Shown here: piece by piece, positions 11,130 through 24,371 of the stretch
Layout of the letters: each line of letters starts with the position of its first letter
Numbering within the stretch: the stretch's first letter is position 1
Assembly (NCBI GenBank): GCA_015698045.1
Contig: BLAL01000089.1
Span: 124,001-188,000, forward strand
DNA length: 64,000 nt
Source: Rhizophagus clarus
Lineage: Eukaryota > Glomeromycota > Glomeromycetes > Glomerales > Glomeraceae
Reading direction: 5' to 3'
Program-made: the position numbers and the translations under genes
The notes under the pieces: model-generated
What the model was told of the DNA's origin: nothing
What the model saw: only the letters and a program-made list of their open reading frames with translations
Databases searched by the model: none

Positions 11130-14100
11130 TTATGGTTCGAGATGACCGTTTTCTTCATTATATTTCTTATTAAAATCTAAATTATAATCTTCATATTCAT
11201 CAGATCTTTTCAATCGTTTACTGGGTTTTTGATAAAATTTGGCATCATACCAAGATAAATCAATAGCTGAATTATTTAAATCATCATTTTCTCCAATTCC
11301 CTCAATTAATTGCCAAGCATCAAGTCCATGTTTGCGTTTACCTAATGTTTCTTTGGGGATATTTAGAGGAAGAACGCGCTTAATTCTATTGCTCCATATG
11401 ACCGGTATGTTAAAGTGATATTTCTATTTGTAAAAAAGAAAGTTTAATAATCAGTGGAAAATATACATTATAAATTTTATTAGAATATAATAGTAAACTT
11501 ACATTCTATCCATTTCAGTTGAAAATAAAAAAAAAAAAAGAAATAAATAAATTAATTATCAACAAATGCAACTAAATAAAATTTAATAAAATTTATTATT
11601 TACCTTTAATTCTGCAACAATAATCGCTCTAGGAATTTTTCCCATCTCTAAATAAATTATACAAGAAATTATTTTTTTTTTCCAAGTAATTAAAATGATA
11701 ATTAAATGACAGCGAAATATACACAGACCATCTAGCAAAAAGGACACTAAATCAAGGATCAGGTCAAAGTTATCAGCACCACTTCCGTTTTGATGAATTC
11801 GTTCATTACAAAGTAGCTTAATTAACATAACCACCCATTTCATTATGATGTTGTAATCTGGTTGTCGATTTGCAAATTCAATGGAATTGGTTGTAACAAC
11901 TGCTGTAACACGAGCAGCCAATACACTTGCTACCAAAACGAACAATTTTATACGTGTCATAATACTGTTTATTATAAATAAAGAAAAAAAAAGATATTTT
12001 TTTTTTAGGTTATTATTAATTCTTCCTTTCTTATTTGAATTAGAAAATTATACGCACCATGACACAAATGTCGTATGATCTTTATTTTCATCACTTATTT
12101 TCTGTACTTGAGTTATTAACGCTTCGCTGAATTCTAATTTTTTACTGTCTCTTACTGAAAGCAATAAAGCTCGGAACACTTCTTCGATACCTACAATCAG
12201 CTCTCCATATTTTTCTAATATTATAAGACCGTGTTCAAAAAGCTAGTTTTTTATATGATCATCAATAAATAAGTCAAAAATGTTTAATTTATTCTAGTAA
12301 ACATAATAACAACATAATAACAAAGAGAACAAACCTCTACGGCTACATCCTCTCGAATACCTCGTATTATATGGCTTACTATAAGACAATCATTATTTCC
12401 CTTCAATACCAATTCTTCCCAGAAATAATCAATTACTCTACTCTTTAAATTATCAAAATCTTCATCAGATCCTCCCATAACTAAATCTCCGTCGTTAGAA
12501 TGAAGAGACCCGTTACTAGAAGAATCTAGTAACATTATTTGGTCCATGCATGTGAAAAATTCGATACGACTCTTTTGAATATTCCATAAATTTACCGCGG
12601 AAAATATTTTTTCTAAATTTTTAAAACATAATGAACTTGAATGACCATTCATAATGTCTAAAATTGAAAAATTAAATTTAATAAACGCGTATATATAAAT
12701 TTATATGAAAATGACAAAATTTTCTTACTATTATCATAAGAAATGTTTCCGAGACCTGATCGTACTATCTCAATCATTAGTTTTTTAACTTCTTTATTAT
12801 TGTTCTGTTTCTTAGCACCTTTGACAAATCGATCGTATACATTATCAATATTGGCTATACATAGTTGTTTAAACCAATAAACCCGAGAAAAATCTATTCT
12901 GAGTTGTTTTAATTCAAACGCAAGATCATCGTTAGATCCTAATGAACTTTCAATAATGGCAAGTTTTTGGAATACATTTGATATTATTGTGAAATCGTTA
13001 TTGTGAATAAATGATTCACAAATTAATTGAAGCCCTTGAATTTCCTAAATCATTATTAAAAATTAATATATAGTAAAAAAATTTACAACACTAACATAAT
13101 AATAGTTCACTCACCATTGTAGTTAAAGGAATTCCTGAAGGATCATTCTTATGCATTAACAATATTCTCAATAAAATAACCAAATTACGGCATTCAATGA
13201 TTTCATTTGAGTCTAATTGCTTTTTGTTCGATAATTTATGTGAGAGTCGAATCAAATTTTTTTCAACTAAATGTTCAAGTATAGTTTCTATCTTAATAAG
13301 ATGGCGAACAACAAGGATCGTGAAAAATATTAAAAACCTATTGGTGATGTCTTGTCTTAGAAGGCTATCATCATCATCTGCTCGAGTATAATTGCTTAAC
13401 CATTTTTTGGAAAATACTGCATCAAACCCTTCTGTTGTCCTATCTCCAACTTCTCTTAACAAATCTCCAATAACATCCAATAGTTTCTGGGAATCAGCCC
13501 ATTCACTATAATTCTGTGAATGAATAACATCAGTACAGGATTCAAGTATGGCATATAAATATCCATCATCCGGAGAAAACCATCGTGAATCGACTTGAGA
13601 TGCATTAGACCATTTAAACCCGGGGGTTCGAGTAAATAAATTCTTGACATCTTGTCCTAGTCGATCTCTGTTACGACTAACTGCTACAGATAATTGCGAC
13701 TAAAATTAACTTGAATATATTAATATGTAATATATATATATACACAACAAGAAAGAATAGGGAAAAAAAAAAACTTATTTTACCTTTGTTGGAAATTGTG
13801 TTAAATCTTGTTCCAGCTATAATAATAATAATAATAAAGTTTGTCATTAATAGACTTTCCCAAAATTATTAGTAAAGGTATGATAAATACTTTAGATTTT
13901 TTTTCCGGATCATGAATTACGCTTAACAGATATTTAATAATGCAAATTTCAGTTGCACGTTTTTCTCGTAATTGATCGTTCTAAAAAAAAAAAAAAAAGA
14001 TTCAGCAAATCATATTATAAAGTTTAGGGTGTCTAACTACTCCATAATACATATAGTAATTCATTATGATTTACCTTCTTCATGAGTGCATCGAAAACTC

Positions 14101-17100
14101 CATCAGACTTTCCCATAGCATCCCAGATCATTTCATGCCTTTTAATTGTATCAACAATCAATGGGAAAAGAGTTCGTTCCAAAGAATTTTCAAGAACCCA
14201 TATTATGAGCTATATAAAAAATTGTTAAGATGTTAAGACTTAATTATAAATAATTGAGAACTCCATCCGAAAAAAACTCGTGAAATTTAATATTAACCTC
14301 TAACAAAGAACCATAGTCTTTTGTTAATTCAATAACTTGAATTATCGTAGCAAGCTGACGTGCATTCAATAAAGAAGAACCTGGCTCCGTCAGACTCTTC
14401 CAGTTAGTGTCGTCAATGCTATTTATTGTATTCGAGATAAATTAAGATTAATTCAATTAAATTATTATAAAAATTTTCTACAATTTGATACTCACGGAGC
14501 ATTTTGTACAAATTTTTTTACAGAAGGAATTAAAAATTCTTGTACCACACGAAGTTGGCAAAACTTTGTTGCATTCTGAATCAATTCAAGGGATGTATCA
14601 TCAAAATTAATTATACAATTAAAGTCAGATACGGGATCATCTACCATTGGAGAATTCATATCCTTTGCTAAAATAATAACACAGAAATAAGCACAATGTA
14701 TAATGAAAAGGATAAATAATCACTATTATAATACAAACCTTTTGGAGAAAACACATTAGGTAACTTTTCGCTTATAATATTGGATAAAGTATCGATTGTC
14801 TTTTTATCTGTTGCATCCTGTTATTTATAAAACATATAACTCTGAGACAATCATATATTTGTTCCTAAATGTATAACACAAACGTTACCTTGTTATTTAT
14901 GCCATACAAAATATGCCATCGTTGATTCATATTATGATTTAAATCATGAAAGTCAGTTTCATAAATAGCAAACCACTTTACATATCTTAAATGACGAAGA
15001 GACCTCTATATTAATAGTTAATCGATTAATTAGATATAGATGAATTTACCATCACTTGATTTGATTTGCCTTATCTACATCATTAAAATAAAATTTGTGT
15101 TTTAATATACCTACCTCTGTGTCCCGCCTCTCAGGTCTGACATCACCCCTTGCAATTAAACGTTGTAAATATCTTTGATATGAAAAATGACCATTTTTTG
15201 TGAGTACTCCAAAAAGCCTGGCTATTGTTTCTGATTCTGCATTAAATAATGTATTAGCTTTGCGCTTAATTATGTAATATCACATTTTAAATACCTTCTT
15301 GCTCATTAAGTTCGTTTTCTCCAAATGGGTATATGTCCAAAAATTCAACTAAAGAAGATTGAATAATAGTTTCTCGTTCCAACTTTTCTTTAACGTCAGA
15401 TACTCCATTTTTCCAAATATCCAGTATTGTACTTACAGAATACGCTCGAAAATCTCCTTCTCGGAAGGGCGTTATAGTCCAACGACATAGTGTATGTATA
15501 TGTCTCGAAACTTCTCTTTCCATCATTTGGAAATTACTATTCGTACGAAAATATTCGGCTGTAATACTATGGTAATCGGTACGATAAGTTATTTTGTCTA
15601 GAATCTAGAGATGTATTAAAGATATTTAATAACTCAGGTAAACTTAGTATGCTAACATAAATAAAAGGAAAACCGCATACGCTTATCATCCTAGAATCTA
15701 ACGCATCTCGAACATTACTCATTCCAAGCGGATTTATTTTTTTATCATCAAATATTTCATTTCTTGAGCGAACCGCTTCAAAATAACGCTCTCTTTGATG
15801 TTTTAAATTCGGGGGATCGGTTTTAGAATCATCATCAACTAGGACAATGCGCAGTAAATCTTTATACGTATTCCAACATACCGGAAATACAAACATATCA
15901 GGTGTTGTGATAAATAGAGTCTGCATAGCACAATAGAAATAATATTAAAACCTAACCACGAATTAGAAATAAACAAAAAAAAACACATAATTTTTGTGAG
16001 CATACATGCAACATATTTTTCAACATCTTTACAACTAGATCAAGTTTTAATATTATATGAGGATGTTGATATATCTAAAAAAATTGACCCATTATATAAA
16101 TATTAATAAAATCCGTTAAAAAAAAAGGTTAAATTATGATAAAAAAATTTGATATTCTCTTACGTCCTGTAATTTCTTTATTATAATTTCGATTAATAAA
16201 CGCATTAAAGTTCGTGACCTTTGAAATTCAGAAAGGAACTGCTGAACCAACCAAAGCCACATTGGAGTTTGACAATGATCGGCTTGGTCCAACTGTTCTA
16301 ACGTATATCTTAACAGTCGTTGGTCAAGCAACTGTTCATCGAATTGCCACTTGGCAAGTAATATACTAAATAAGATAAACTTCTTAATTAATCTTCAAAA
16401 ACAAAAGAATACTATCAAATCGAAATTTTTGATTGTATGCTCTTTACTAAATACCTGTATCTCCATCTATCAGGATCATGGCTTAAGCTTTGGTCCCGTA
16501 TGAAAGTATAGAATATATTTGTCCATTCCTTTGTATAATCTGTATTTCGATTCTACACAGTAATGTAAAAAAAAAAAAAAAATACAATTTATACATGTAC
16601 TTTATCTATAAAAAATAAAAAATAAGACAAGACAAAAAATTAAGAATCGAAAAAAATATTTTTACCTGTATTATTTTGTTTATGCCGACAATTTTAGTAA
16701 ACCATGTTGCACGAGCCAGTGGAACACGATATGACGTGACGGCTTCGAGCAAATCTTTACCGTCAACGCTAATTAATCAATATTAAATTAAAATTAGATT
16801 AAAAGTTCTCCAAACATTTATCATAAATATTATTATTTACCCTTTAGGAACGCTCCTTGCTAATACTTTCAATGCCACATTTCCAGCAAGGTCTCGCAAC
16901 CATTTGTCTCGTTCATCTGCAGTGACCCACACGATGGTTGGACCCATAAATTGCGAAGATCTAAAATATAAACAAGAAAAAAAATAAAAATCAGAATGCT
17001 AGGTTAATATAAACTAAAGGAAGAACGCAACCCTAAATACCCTTGAAAAGTATTCGTTTCATTTTTGCGTTTCATTATATCTGCCATGAAATCACCAAGA

Positions 17101-17545
17101 TTCTTTAAAGTATCGTCCTTTTTTAATTCATCATATATCACATCATGAGCAGAAAAATGTTCGTTTTGAACGAATGGGGTATCATTAAATCCTTTTTTTA
17201 CATTTTCTTCAGTCATCTGGTCTTCATCTTGACCATGTTTCGGAGGATAAAAATCAGGAAAGCCTAAATTTGTAATAATCAATTAAGTGATTGGCAACTG
17301 ATAAATAATCTTTTTTTTATTGAATGCTAATTAAATTCGAAGAAATTCATTGAATGATAAGGCTCTACTTGTTAACCTTGTTTAACTCATAAACTAGTAA
17401 AGTCAAATGTAGATTTGTAACAACATTCATTGTAAAAAAGGTACCAAAATAAATTAGACGTACCTAAATCGATACTTTCCTTATGAAAACGAACTAAATT
17501 TTTTGGTGGAGTAAGAGTATATCTTTGTAATTGTTGTTGAGCCAT
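11130..17545 (-). CDS. MED12: Mediator complex subunit 12 (kinase module)
   Basis: A large gene in about 20 short exons. The start MAQQQLQRYTLTPPKNL lies at 17545 and exon 1 ends at 17464; exon 2 begins at 17263 and rebuilds IDLGFPDFYPPKHGQDEDQ across the junction, the conserved MED12 N-terminal motif. Later exons read RSSQFMGPTIVWVTADERDK, LRDLAGNVALKVLARSVPKG (about 16980-16840), VTSYRVPLARATWFTKIVGI, QTPMWLWLVQQFLSEFQRS, and NGHFSYQRYLQRLIARGDV (about 15200-15130), the last a hallmark of MED12. The C-terminus reads KRVLPLNIPKETLGKRKHGL and ends at 11130 with a charged tail. MED12 (yeast Srb8) links and activates Cdk8-cyclin C and restrains Mediator-RNA polymerase II contact in the nucleus. 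Summed exons suggest about 1,500 residues. I did not fix every exon border. Identification is firm from the N-terminal and mid-region motifs. Confidence 0.9.
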
Positions 17546-18007
17546 TTTGCAAGATGTTAGACGATGAGGAGAAATAAAACAAAACTCTGTTCTAAGAAGC
17601 AATAATTAAATATTGCTTCGTTAAATACTGTGAAAAAAAAAGTATTTAACTTAAATAAATCAAGATCGAGAGCCGTCTTTTCCTTTACTAAAAATTTATT
17701 AATGCCTGACTGACACCTTAAAAAAAAGAGGTATATCAGAGATAGGGTGTGATGAAATATATATCGGAGAATTTATGGATTTTCATCATGTGAAAAGGTC
17801 TCTATGAACTAAACAGGAAAAGATTAACTTCAAATCCTTTTTTAAGCAAGTCAACAGATCATCCTTTATTTTAAGAAAAGAAAAGAAAAAAAAAAAAAAA
17901 ATCTCTCATTGTTAAAATAACAATTTACTCATGCGAAATATGCATATTAAGCATTTATAGAGGAAATAGGGGGGAACTCTATTATAATAATGTATCAAGA
18001 GACTTTT
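17546..18007. other. MED12 promoter and P450 3' flank
   Basis: 462 bp between two genes on the minus strand. Poly-A/T runs (for example 17878-17900) and no open frame of note. It should contain the P450 polyadenylation region and the MED12 promoter. Confidence 0.45.
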
Positions 18008-19960
18008 TTAATTTCTCGAGTAAATTTTAACATTATATTGTTTAGTCTTTAAATTTGGAGTTAAAAAATGAACAATATCCATATCTTGATTAGTAATATC
18101 TTCAAATTTATATTTTCGAATTAATGTAGCAACAACAATGCGAATCACCATCATAGCAAAATTTTGACCAATACAATTACGAGTTCCAGCCGAAAATGGC
18201 AAAAAACTATCTTTTGGTATTCTTTCTGGATTTAACCATCTTTCAGGAATATACTCCTCAACGTCATCTCCCCAGTATTTTGAAGAATGATGTAATCTAT
18301 ATATATTAACAGCCAAAGTAGTCTATTTTGTTAAAATAATAAAAATTAATAAATGATTAATAAATTAATTAAATAATATAAATAATAAATATATTTACTC
18401 CTTTAGGAAAAAAATAATCTCCAATAATTGTATCTTCAACAGTTATCCTTCCTGGTCCTACATCATAATTAATAGGATGCAATCTTAAAGTTTCATTAAT
18501 TACTGCATTTAAATAAGGTAAATGCTTTAACTTATCGTGTGATGGTAATTTATCAATATTAAATTCAGGGAATGATTCATCAATTTCTTTGAGAAGAATA
18601 TTCAATTTATCCGGATTTTGAAACAATTTAATCATCACCATTGATAAAACAAAACTCGTTGTCCCTGATCCTGCAATTCTATTTTGAATTGTTCATAATT
18701 TTATTATTTGCAAATAATGAAATTAATAATTAATTATATTACACTTACAAAAATTCCATTGCTTGATGATGAATTTCAAGATCCGACATTCCAGTTTCAC
18801 CTTTTTCGACTCTTTCGAATGCATTTAACAACATTCCTAATAAATCTTTTCTCTCTGGATCCTCTTGACGGCGATTTTTTATTAATGAAGTCATGAACTA
18901 AAAAAAAAAAAAAAGAAAAAGTAAAGTAGATAATGTTAAATTATATACTTGTATATCATATATGCTTACACGTAATGAATAAAATTTTTTACGTTTAATA
19001 TATAAGGATCTTGTTTGATGAATGGCTTCAAAAATGGAAACATTCCTAATTTTATCATCCTACGCAATTCTTGAAATATTTTATGTGGCAAAGGATGATC
19101 TCCGGTTTCAATAAATCTAAATGAACCACCAAAACTTGTCTCCCCAGTTATATCCAATAAGCAATACTGAATCATTTTATAAATATTTACAATATTTTGA
19201 TTCTGACTGATCATTTCATCAAGTTTTATTAATAATGGTTTTACGCAATTATGAATTAGTGGCTCAACGGAATTCAAATATTTGAATGAGAAAGCAGGTG
19301 CTACAATTCGACGCTGTCAACAAAATAAAAAAAAAAAAAAAATCAATTAAAAAAAAAAATATATATATTAAGGAATATTTTACATGTTTAGAACTAACTT
19401 ACACGCTGTTTATGAAATGCTTTGTCTCTGTAATTTAAAATTTAAAATTTTAATTATAAACTTATTATAATAACTTATATTTTGTTGAAATAATAATTTT
19501 ACCTTATGGTAAGCAATGTTGGAATGTTTAAATCCGTTCTTAATTGGTCATATTTTTGATTTTTTGGTAAATCTTTAATAACCAAGATCTCTTTAATCAT
19601 ATCACGATCTGCTATGATTACTGCTTGTGGCGCAATCCGAACAACTGGTCCATATTTTGGAAATAATTCATACTGTAGCCATTTCCACCTCATTCCTTTA
19701 GTGTGTTTCTTTGAAATGAAATATTTCGTAAGAGCAAAATGTTTAGGCCCAGGTATTTTACTGAGTGGATTAAAATATGCGAGATAAATAACCTAGCAAA
19801 CAAATTCATTTCAATAAATATAATAATAAATTTACAATTATAGAATTAAATTCAATAACAATGACTTCATTTTATTACATACATCATAGAAAAATTTGAT
19901 AATATAGGCAAGAATAAGCAATTCAATATAGAGAAATACGTCTTGCAAGGAAAACAACAT
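18008..19960 (-). CDS. Cytochrome P450 monooxygenase
   Basis: Multi-exon gene of about 500 residues. Exon 1 (19960-19883) encodes MLFSLQDVFLYIELLILAYI plus IKFFYD, an N-terminal membrane anchor for the ER; exon 2 starts at 19792 and carries the proline hinge SKIPGPKHF. Then come the I-helix oxygen-binding motif AGSGTTS (about 18680-18660), the K-helix ExxR as NETLRLHP, the PERW region EEYIPERWLNPERIP, and the heme loop FSAGTRNCIGQNFA with the cysteine thiolate ligand. All essential motifs are present, so the enzyme is probably active. It would hydroxylate a hydrophobic substrate using electrons from cytochrome P450 reductase. The family number and substrate cannot be given. The protein ends NVKIYSRN. 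Its start lies about 110 bp downstream of the EVE-domain gene on the same strand; nothing shows joint regulation. Confidence 0.93.
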
Positions 19961-20068
19961 TTTTCAGTAAAAAAATGAAAAGTAAAAAAACTGTCAAACA
20001 AAAACAATGAGTTATTGTGACACATTTCAGGTAATTATGACATACATTTGAAAACTGTGCCTCAATTA

Positions 20069-20591
20069 TTATTCAAACTGTTTATATACTGTTTCGTCAA
20101 CCATATTTTTTAAAATCAACTTAAAATCTTTTTCATTGATTTCAAATAAACTCCTTCTAAATAAAATACCCCATCTTTTCTTATCTTTTATAAAACTTAG
20201 ATTATCCAACACATCATGGATATTAAGATATTTCTTTGTTTCTAAATATTTCACTTTAACACGAGCGGGACTTGGAGGATTATAAGGAATTTTTTCTTCT
20301 ACAATGCCAATTGCGGTAAAACCTTTTATTGCTAAGCTTTTAACATTCATTTCTTCTCGAGGTGAGTAATAAATAATAATATCCCCATCGCCAAGACGTT
20401 TGATAGGTGATAATTTACCATGGCTAAATTGTGCAAATCCTTTTTTTTTTAAAAAAAATTGTAAAATATGAATAATTTTCAATTTAGATTTTTTTTTTTT
20501 TTTTAATACTGTATATATATAATTAATATGAACCTTCTTTTACTCCAATCTTTACATGATCATTTGAAGCAACTCCTATCCAGAATTTCAT
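20069..20591 (-). CDS. EVE-domain protein (PUA-like fold)
   Basis: Two exons, 20591-20534 and 20439-20069, give 142 residues, the size of a stand-alone EVE domain. Exon 1 reads MKFWIGVASNDHVKIGVKE; the splice restores GFAQFSHGKLSPIKRLGDGD followed by IIYYSPREEM, the family signature. C-terminal parts RVKYLE-like (RVKVKYLETKKYLNIHDVLD) and RWGILFRRSLFEINEKDF also fit. EVE domains are relatives of YTH and PUA domains; the family is associated with recognition of modified bases in DNA or RNA. In bacteria they often sit in defence loci, but here it stands beside a P450, with no such context. The intron acceptor follows a run of A and T, so transcript support would be welcome. Substrate unknown. 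Confidence 0.85.
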
Positions 20592-23500
20592 CGTAGGAAA
20601 GAATTTCAGGGTTTGATACTATTATAATACCAGAATAAGTATCATCATCGGCAAATCTTTATTCCGATCTATTTTTATCACGATTTCTATTTTTACATAA
20701 TTGTTATAATTATTTCTAGTGCGTACTTTGTAACCTTATATTCATTTTATTTGTTTGTTACTATTTAAAAAGTTATACATACAGTATATGCATACGAATT
20801 ATGCTTTGCGTGTTGTTTTTTAAATTCTCTTTTCCGGAGATTTCATTCAAATTTCACTACATAAAGTACTTAGCATCATAAATTTTTTTCTATTCATTAA
20901 ATTTGCTGCCAATGCAAGAATTGTTATAAATAATACGGTTTGGTACTTCTCATCGCGTGATTTTTGGCCAAAATTAAAAATTTGGTAAAATACTGTAATT
21001 AAGTATACAATAGGTCATTATTCGCATTGTGCGATCGAGCGGATGATAATGCATAAGTTTAACGGTATAACAATGGAAGGGTGAATAAATATCACTAGAC
21101 TTTAATGATTGGATGAAAATGTGCCACGAATAGCTCCAATCCAATAAAAAGTTATTGTCGACTAATGAAATAAATAAATTTTATCTGTTGTAAGCTTTTA
21201 TCCTTCTCTTCTATTTTATCAATATACAATTTAATCTACCTAATAATATCGATCAATTAAAAAGAATAACGGTCAATAAAAATCAAAATGATCTTGCTAG
21301 ATGAATGATAACCATCTAAAAAGACATATTGCTGTTTTTGTTGTAGAAATAGAAGGGAGATTGTTACTATAAATAATGTTAAGTGGAGCATTGGAGCGGT
21401 CAGGCTAATCGGCCTATTTGTATGACAACAATGATGAATCAATATTAAATTCGTAGTACAACGTAAAAATTTCAGCAGAGACGAGGTAATATTAGTAACG
21501 ATAGAAAACATGAGAAATTCTGGGAAAATTTGAAGAAAGTCAGTATAGTTGGTGGGTTTCTCTATCTACCTGATAGTAAAAAGTCCTGCCTGTTTGTCCA
21601 CAAGTTTAAGTAATATAAAATTTAAAAATTTAACTACAAAACGTAGAAAATTTTGATTATATCACCCATATTGCTACACCACTACCAAAAAGTCAGATGA
21701 AATTTGTGTAGTGGAAGTCGATTTTTAGCACAATGTTGAAGGAAGCATGTCCTACATCATGCACAGAATTGGTAAATGTATAAATGAAACATAATAATAT
21801 TAAGTATAATCTAATGACAATTAACAATCAGTAAAATTGATCTTGATATCGTGAGACTTTGAAGATCGTTCCGATTCTCGTTAATTGATGGATTAATCAG
21901 AAAGCTATTGGCTAGATCGCGAATTGAATTTAAAATATGTTGTTGATTACATGAAAGAAATAGCTGATTATGTTCAAAATGCTCAGATACGCTAAATGGG
22001 AGGGTGTCACAGCAAGTATTTTATTTTATTTTCCCTTATAAATCCAAATAAATTTGCAAATTTAGTCTAACAGATTTTGTAATTTACGAAGAATAAAATG
22101 TAAAATCAAAAAGCAATGTTACGACACGAGTGCAGAGAATAAGATACTATACCTTATCATTGGGCAGTGATTATTGACTGATCGAAAGTGTGAATCAGGA
22201 AAAAAAACGTATCACTGTGGATGGACAACATATTACTGCAAGACAAAAATAATGTTTTACTATGGATACAGAATTACTCATGCGAGTAATAATGTACCGT
22301 ACATTATAATGCTGAGAGAAAAAAAATATTATAAAGCCACTTTTATAGTGTTTCAATTGCAAAATTGTTTTAGCTAAAAAATATATTTCACTCATATTTA
22401 TTTAATTTTAACATGTTTATGTCTTAGCCATTGAATACGAGCTCCAGCACTACTGTAATTTGCAATATACGTTTTAATATTCTTGATTTTTATTATTATT
22501 TTTTCAAAACTCATAATCTTTCTGTAAAATATTTCCTATAGAACTAAGCCATGCATTAATAAAAATCAGATATAAATCAGAATTTCTGCTTAGTTTTAAT
22601 AAACTTTTTTACTTGATCTCTATAACATAATGATACCACATTTTACTTTTCGCTACAGACACGGTTCAGTAACTTTTGCCAATTTAGTCCAAAACTAAGT
22701 CGATTCATATCAAAATTTTATTAAACCGATTTGGAACTGAGAGTACTGAACCGATAAAAGCGAACCGACCTGAGCCGCTCAATTGCAAGCGTTTTCCATC
22801 CCTAATTGTGGACTTAGTTCATCTATATGCACAAAAAATAAATACAATGATGGTTTAGGACGCAAGCCTATTTCTATGCTAATGTTTGCAGAACTACTGC
22901 ATACAATTATTTTTTTTTCCATGCTTCTTAGTCACAGATTTTTCACTAGCTGAACATCCTATCCTTTCAAAAACCTACTATAAAAACTAATCTTCTTCAT
23001 ATTCTTACAAAATTCAGCGATATATGCAGTATGTTTCCGATCACATAATGGGAAACGTTCAATAGAAATATATCAGGAGTGTTGTCAGATGGGCCGTATC
23101 CTTCAATGTTGGCATCTTCCGCTATCCGAATTCAGCTTAAATAGTCGTATTAATTATACTGGGCAACCAGAGGTTTCTGTTTCTGAGACAACTAAGGACT
23201 TATATAATTGGGGAAATTCATTATTAGGTGAACGAATCATAAAATCAAAGATGATTCTATGGGTTACATGTTTTTAAATTATAAAATTATCTCATTTGCA
23301 ATTAATTTATAAATATTATTAATTTCAGTATTACCTATAATATAATTTTATTTTAATTATTAATACATCAATAAAATATAATATTTATATTCTAATTTTA
23401 CTAAAAAATTTGTTATAAACCATATTCGTTAAATTAGAATTTCATCAAATTCTTCTATAAAATTTCTTCTTAAATATTTTTCTTCATGGCTTGAATTAAA

Positions 23501-24371
23501 TTTAAAAGAATATTCATAAAGCCACTTATCAGAAAGTGCAACCATATCAGTTTCTACCATCTTTATTTTATCCTCAATCTTAGAAAAAGCAGAAATTTGC
23601 AAAATAAAAGGAACGCGCCATTTCATATAGCAACACAAGTAATTAGATTAGATTAAGAATATTTATGGAGGTCTTTCCAAGATTGAGCTGGGATTATACT
23701 AGTATATTTACACAACAATGTAACAAAAGGATTATTTTGACGATTTTATAAATATAAGGAATAGGAAGTTTTAAGGATATGAAGATGGAGGTAAAAGTAA
23801 AATGATGTCCTTATAGTTTTCAGAAAAATTTTTATTGAAAATCTAGAATAAATACAGAAAAAAATCATGGAACATATTAGTTATACAAAAAAGATCAATA
23901 ATTGATAAATGAAAATGTCTTTGTCGGCAAATCATAACTAAGAAATAGGGATTTCTGGGAAATGTATTGTTATAATCAATATTTAAACATTATCATAAAC
24001 ATAAACTTTACGACCAAAAAAGTACATACAATTAAGAATTTAAGATACTGAGAATTATAGAATCTGTCATGAAGAATATTGTTAAATCACCGTAACTGTG
24101 TTAAAAACAAACAAAGGGTTACACATACCTTTAAATATATTATCTTTTGTCCATGTGTTTTATTAAATCCAAAATGTTACTTTTCTAGATTAACAATATC
24201 TGCATAAAAAATATAATATCTACAACCCTGTTTTAGACACTGTAATAAACATTTAGAAATAAAACAAAACTAAAGAGTATAAAATGCAATAACAATTATT
24301 TCATTCCTTTAAATATCCTGTTGAATTGGAAAGAAATTGTAAGTACTAAACTTATTTGCTAAATACTAGAC
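20592..24371. other. 3.8-kb gene-poor region
   Basis: AT-rich DNA between the EVE-domain gene and the Acinus-like gene. Only short open frames are seen. Two look slightly more coding than the rest: plus strand about 23089-23277 (MGRILQCWHLPLSEFSLNSR...) and minus strand about 23429-23623 (MKWRVPFILQISAFSKIEDK..., ending EEKYLRRNFIEEFDEILI). I recognise neither, and neither has clear splice partners. The hairpin at 22662-22753 is listed separately. Confidence 0.4.
22662..22753. repeat. Hairpin-like inverted repeat
   Basis: CGGTTCAGTA at 22662-22671 is exactly the reverse complement of TACTGAACCG at 22744-22753, with a weaker inner match (AGTCCAAA against TTTGGAACT). The whole is about 92 bp and could be a short inverted-repeat element or a relic of one. 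Confidence 0.5.

Noticed and set aside
13197-13391. Plus-strand open frame inside MED12
   Set aside because: It is antisense to a MED12 exon with conserved coding and has no motif.
21257-21511. Minus-strand open frame rich in Leu/Ile/Ser
   Set aside because: Isolated, without motif; typical of chance frames in AT-rich DNA.
23097-23105. A second U12-like donor word (GTATCCTTC)
   Set aside because: It is not in a gene and has no matching branch site or partner exons.
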